Shown here piece by piece: positions 61,390 through 64,000 of a stretch of 64,000 nucleotides of DNA (positions are counted from its first letter, which is position 1; every line of letters begins with the position of its first letter). Origin of the DNA: Paragonimus westermani (taxonomy: Eukaryota > Platyhelminthes > Trematoda > Plagiorchiida > Troglotrematidae). The stretch covers positions 1-64,000 of the forward strand of contig QNGE01000837.1 of NCBI GenBank assembly GCA_008508345.1, read 5' to 3'. The notes under the pieces were generated by a model. It saw only the letters and a list, made by a program, of their open reading frames with translations. It was not told the origin of the DNA and ran no database searches. The translations under genes were made by a program, and so were the position numbers.

Positions 61390-63570
61390 AAGACTTAGAG
61401 TTAGTTGTGCCTTTTTAATCGTGGCTATACGTTTCGTAGACAGACTCAAACTGTCTGACAATATGGCCTTTAGATTCATTCACACGCTGACAAGAGCAGC
61501 TTTGTGTCGCCAAGGTAATGGTCAATAGAGTTTTGATGGCAAACGTGAGTGAGTTTACACTTGTTGACATTGAACAGTAAGTCGGTTTCCGTGAGCCACT
61601 GATGTGGTCAGTTCAAATCTTCCTGTAAGTTCACCACATATTTCGGGCACTCTGGAATTCGCCAGAGCTTTGTGTCACCGGTGCAAAACAACATCGGTGA
61701 TTTGACAATGCTGGTTAGTTCGAGAATAAAAGGAATAAATAACAGGGGTTCTGAAACTGATCCCTGTGGATCGTCGTTATTGGCCAGGAACTACTCTAAC
61801 AGCCGTCCATTCACTTTGATGTTGAACTTAATTTCAGCGGGTTAATTTTCTGGCCAGACGAGTAGACGCTCATCAACTGTTCGATGTCCGCAGCGAGAGA
61901 GCATGACCACCCTCAAACCCAGGCTTTTGAAAAGTCAAGGTGAACTATAACTTTGGCCAGTCCTGTTTCGCCAGCCTTTGTCAAAAGTCACGAGCAGTCA
62001 GCAGATTGGTGGCGCACGATTATTCCCTACGAAATCCATGTTGCTGCTTAGTGATGAGTTCGAAGTCTTCAATCTTATCACGACAAAATTTATCTGGTAA
62101 GCTGTTCATTAATTTGGATACCACTGAAAGCAACGGTATTAGTCGGTAGTTTTCGGTCCCGTCTCTGCAACCACCTCTGAAATCAGTGTAATTGTAGACT
62201 GTTTCCGAGTTTCCGGTAAACCGCCGGTGGACAAATGGCTGTGATAAAACCGTGGCGCAACTTTTCAAGATGACAGAGGATATCAAGTCAGGACCAGGTG
62301 ATTAATGAGTTATTAAGTTCTCTAATTTGACTCTGGTTAGTGACATTGGGATTTAAAGTAATTCATTCAACTTACCATCTATGCGGTCAGAATTGTACGT
62401 GATTTCAAAATGTGCACACTTACGTACTGTTAACCCATAGTGTTGACCGCCTTTGCATCTGTATTGATTAGTCCACCAAAGATTCGCAGCTGTGAAATGA
62501 CAGCCGTACTCCTCATGTGTGATTTGATTTCTTTGTAGAAAAGTTTAGGAGCCACTTTTTGTTTTTCAGCAAGAACGCGTTTACAGCAAAATTGATCCGG
62601 TTCAGTTTGCCCGGTTGCACTTCATAGACATCTAGACGCTCTGCTGGGCCGAGAACTTCTTACTGCAACATGGTCGCTGACGGCTTTGGAGATTTCCCCA
62701 ACTATAAGCTGTCAGCAATCAACTGAGTTGAATGTAGGGAAGGAGCCAGGTCATTCAACCCCATTAAGCTGTCTCCACTCCTGCAAGTTTTCTTTTCTGA
62801 TAAATCCTCGAGCCCGTGTTTTGAGGAATACGTCTAGTTCCTTCTAGAACGCCAAAGTTAGTTATCCATGGTCACTACAATCAACTGTAGCCGTAGTATT
62901 CAGATTGCTGACCACGTCAACTTCGCTGATAGGAATGTAATCAGGACGAGACGACGCCTGACTCACCCACTACTTCGCATGGTCCTGAAAGTGCTGCAGC
63001 GTCCCAGCCTTCATTACTGCCTCGAGGAAGTGCCCAGAAGAAGGCAACGCTGCAGTATTGACTAAATGATTCTTGAATTCTAGCAACGGATAATTAAGAT
63101 TCCGGATTATCGGTGTTTGAGCATAACCTAAAGATGTCATTCTACGTACAGCGTATTGCAATGCCAAGCCGGAATCCTTGTACAACGAAAGCGGTCCGTA
63201 AATCACATCAAACAAACGAAAGAATTCTAGTATGACGTTAACTACCTGCCAGGCTGAATCCAAAAGATCCAGTAGCACCCTGTCACCAGTAATTGAGGCT
63301 TTTGGGTGCGACATCAAATAAACGGCTATACCACCTCCTTTACCGGTTTTCCACTCACTACAAGACCCATCATGCTGGGGATAGACAATTAGCCACCCCG
63401 CACTTCATTTTTATGCTAGGTCTTCGTAATGCCTACTATAGATGGGTTTCGCCCGGAATACAGGTTACACAGCTCGTCCAGTTTATTGAAGAGTGAGACC
63501 GCGTTTGTGTCAGAATAACACCAGGAGACAGTTTCGCTGTCTACAATATGCATAATAGATATATCTACTA
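61390..63570 (-). mobile_element. CR1-type LINE, decayed ORF2
   Basis: The minus-strand order is that of an apurinic-type endonuclease plus reverse transcriptase polyprotein. Endonuclease: LFNKLDELCNLYSGRNPSIV (63.5 kb), GKGGGIAVYL, DVIYGPLSL (cf. GVIYRPP), NLNYPLLEF (cf. GDFNYP) and SSGHFLEAVMKAG. Linker: LAEKQKVAPKLFYKEIKSHM with QLRIFGG (about 62.5 kb). Reverse transcriptase: SPGPDLISSVILKSCATVL, FRGGCRDGTENYRLIPLLSV VSKLMNSL, ITKQQHGFRRE, EWTAVR, PQGSVSEPLLFIPFI, FCTGDTKLWR at the YADD site, and NVNKCKLTHVCHQNS. Catalytic positions are lost in both enzymes (ITET to ITKT, DFN to NLN, ADD to TGD), and there are many stops and shifts. It is a nearly full-length but dead copy of a Perere/SR1-like element (clade from memory). 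Confidence 0.85.
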
Positions 63571-64000
63571 GAGGCAATTCATCAAGTCAGAAATGCTGAA
63601 TCGGTGTGTTGTAACGTACTTTGAGGCCGCCATCCTCTATTGGAATGGTGGCGTAGAGGTTTTTGAAACCCTGAAGTGAATTTGACGTATTCATCAAGGT
63701 CATTTGAGGGTACTAGTAAATGCAGTAGCACCGAGTTGTATGATAGTTTATAGTTGTCTGCACTCTGATCTAATGCTTTTCGGTCTGTCAGAGTGGTGTG
63801 TGATCCAAATAGGCAACTGTGCGCGCGTTGCGGTCAAGCTGCATACGTCTGTTAAGAAGACTATTCTCAGAAGTCGAGGAGCACTTATAAAGGCCAAGTA
63901 AGCCGGCTTGGGCAAACGATTTACCGGTGACTGTTAGATCAGACAGACCAGTGAGTGACGCTAAGAATCTCCACTGGTCTAGTACGTGCACTGCTTGAGC
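63571..64000. other. No gene seen; upstream of LINE
   Basis: The minus-strand frame 63788-63991 could be the 5' part of the LINE or unrelated. No motif decides it. Confidence 0.3.

Noticed and set aside
1..64000. Bacterial-type operons, CRISPR arrays, rRNA genes
   Set aside because: No regular spaced repeats, no rRNA-like blocks and no dense coding; gene structure is spliced and animal-like.

Overview
The window looks like a piece of a flatworm nuclear genome, most likely a digenean trematode. The evidence is spliced genes with kilobase-scale introns, an AT-leaning background full of decayed retroelements, and protein families typical of animals. The retroelement mix is CR1-type LINE, Penelope-like elements, tRNA-derived SINEs and hammerhead-bearing repeats, which fits what I know of schistosome-like genomes. 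The species cannot be fixed from sequence alone. There is no sign of bacterial gene organisation. Five isolated N characters mark assembly uncertainties. || Two protein-coding genes are supported, both on the minus strand. (1) Four exons of a nuclear receptor of the NR2E3/PNR type (about 43.9 to 21.4 kb): a short N-terminal exon, a large exon ending after the first zinc finger, a 104-bp exon with the second zinc finger, and a long hinge exon. Split codons match across all three junctions, and the first intron has a GC donor. The ligand-binding-domain exons were not found. (2) The first coding exon of a junctophilin (5499 to 5121), with five MORN repeats and a good splice donor. Its remaining exons are not visible, so 1-5120 is probably intron. 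|| The remainder is intergenic or intronic DNA. A CR1-type LINE with endonuclease and reverse transcriptase, riddled with stops, lies at about 63.5-61.4 kb (minus). Other remnants are a second non-LTR reverse transcriptase fragment (57.3-57.7 kb), a Penelope-like reverse transcriptase fragment (8.3-8.7 kb), a Penelope-like GIY-YIG endonuclease fragment (52.5-52.9 kb) and two tRNA-derived SINEs (1.6-1.9 kb and 18.8-19.0 kb). || The most interesting theme is self-cleaving RNA. I see six hammerhead-ribozyme-like motifs in four settings: a pair inside 458-bp tandem repeats with a TATA box and upstream CCAAT boxes (11.5-12.4 kb, plus strand), two solo 84-bp cassettes 25 kb apart, one core-degenerate motif just downstream of the Penelope-like endonuclease on the same strand, and one degenerate motif inside a SINE. 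The tandem pair has the layout expected of a retrozyme-like element that would release a 458-nt RNA.
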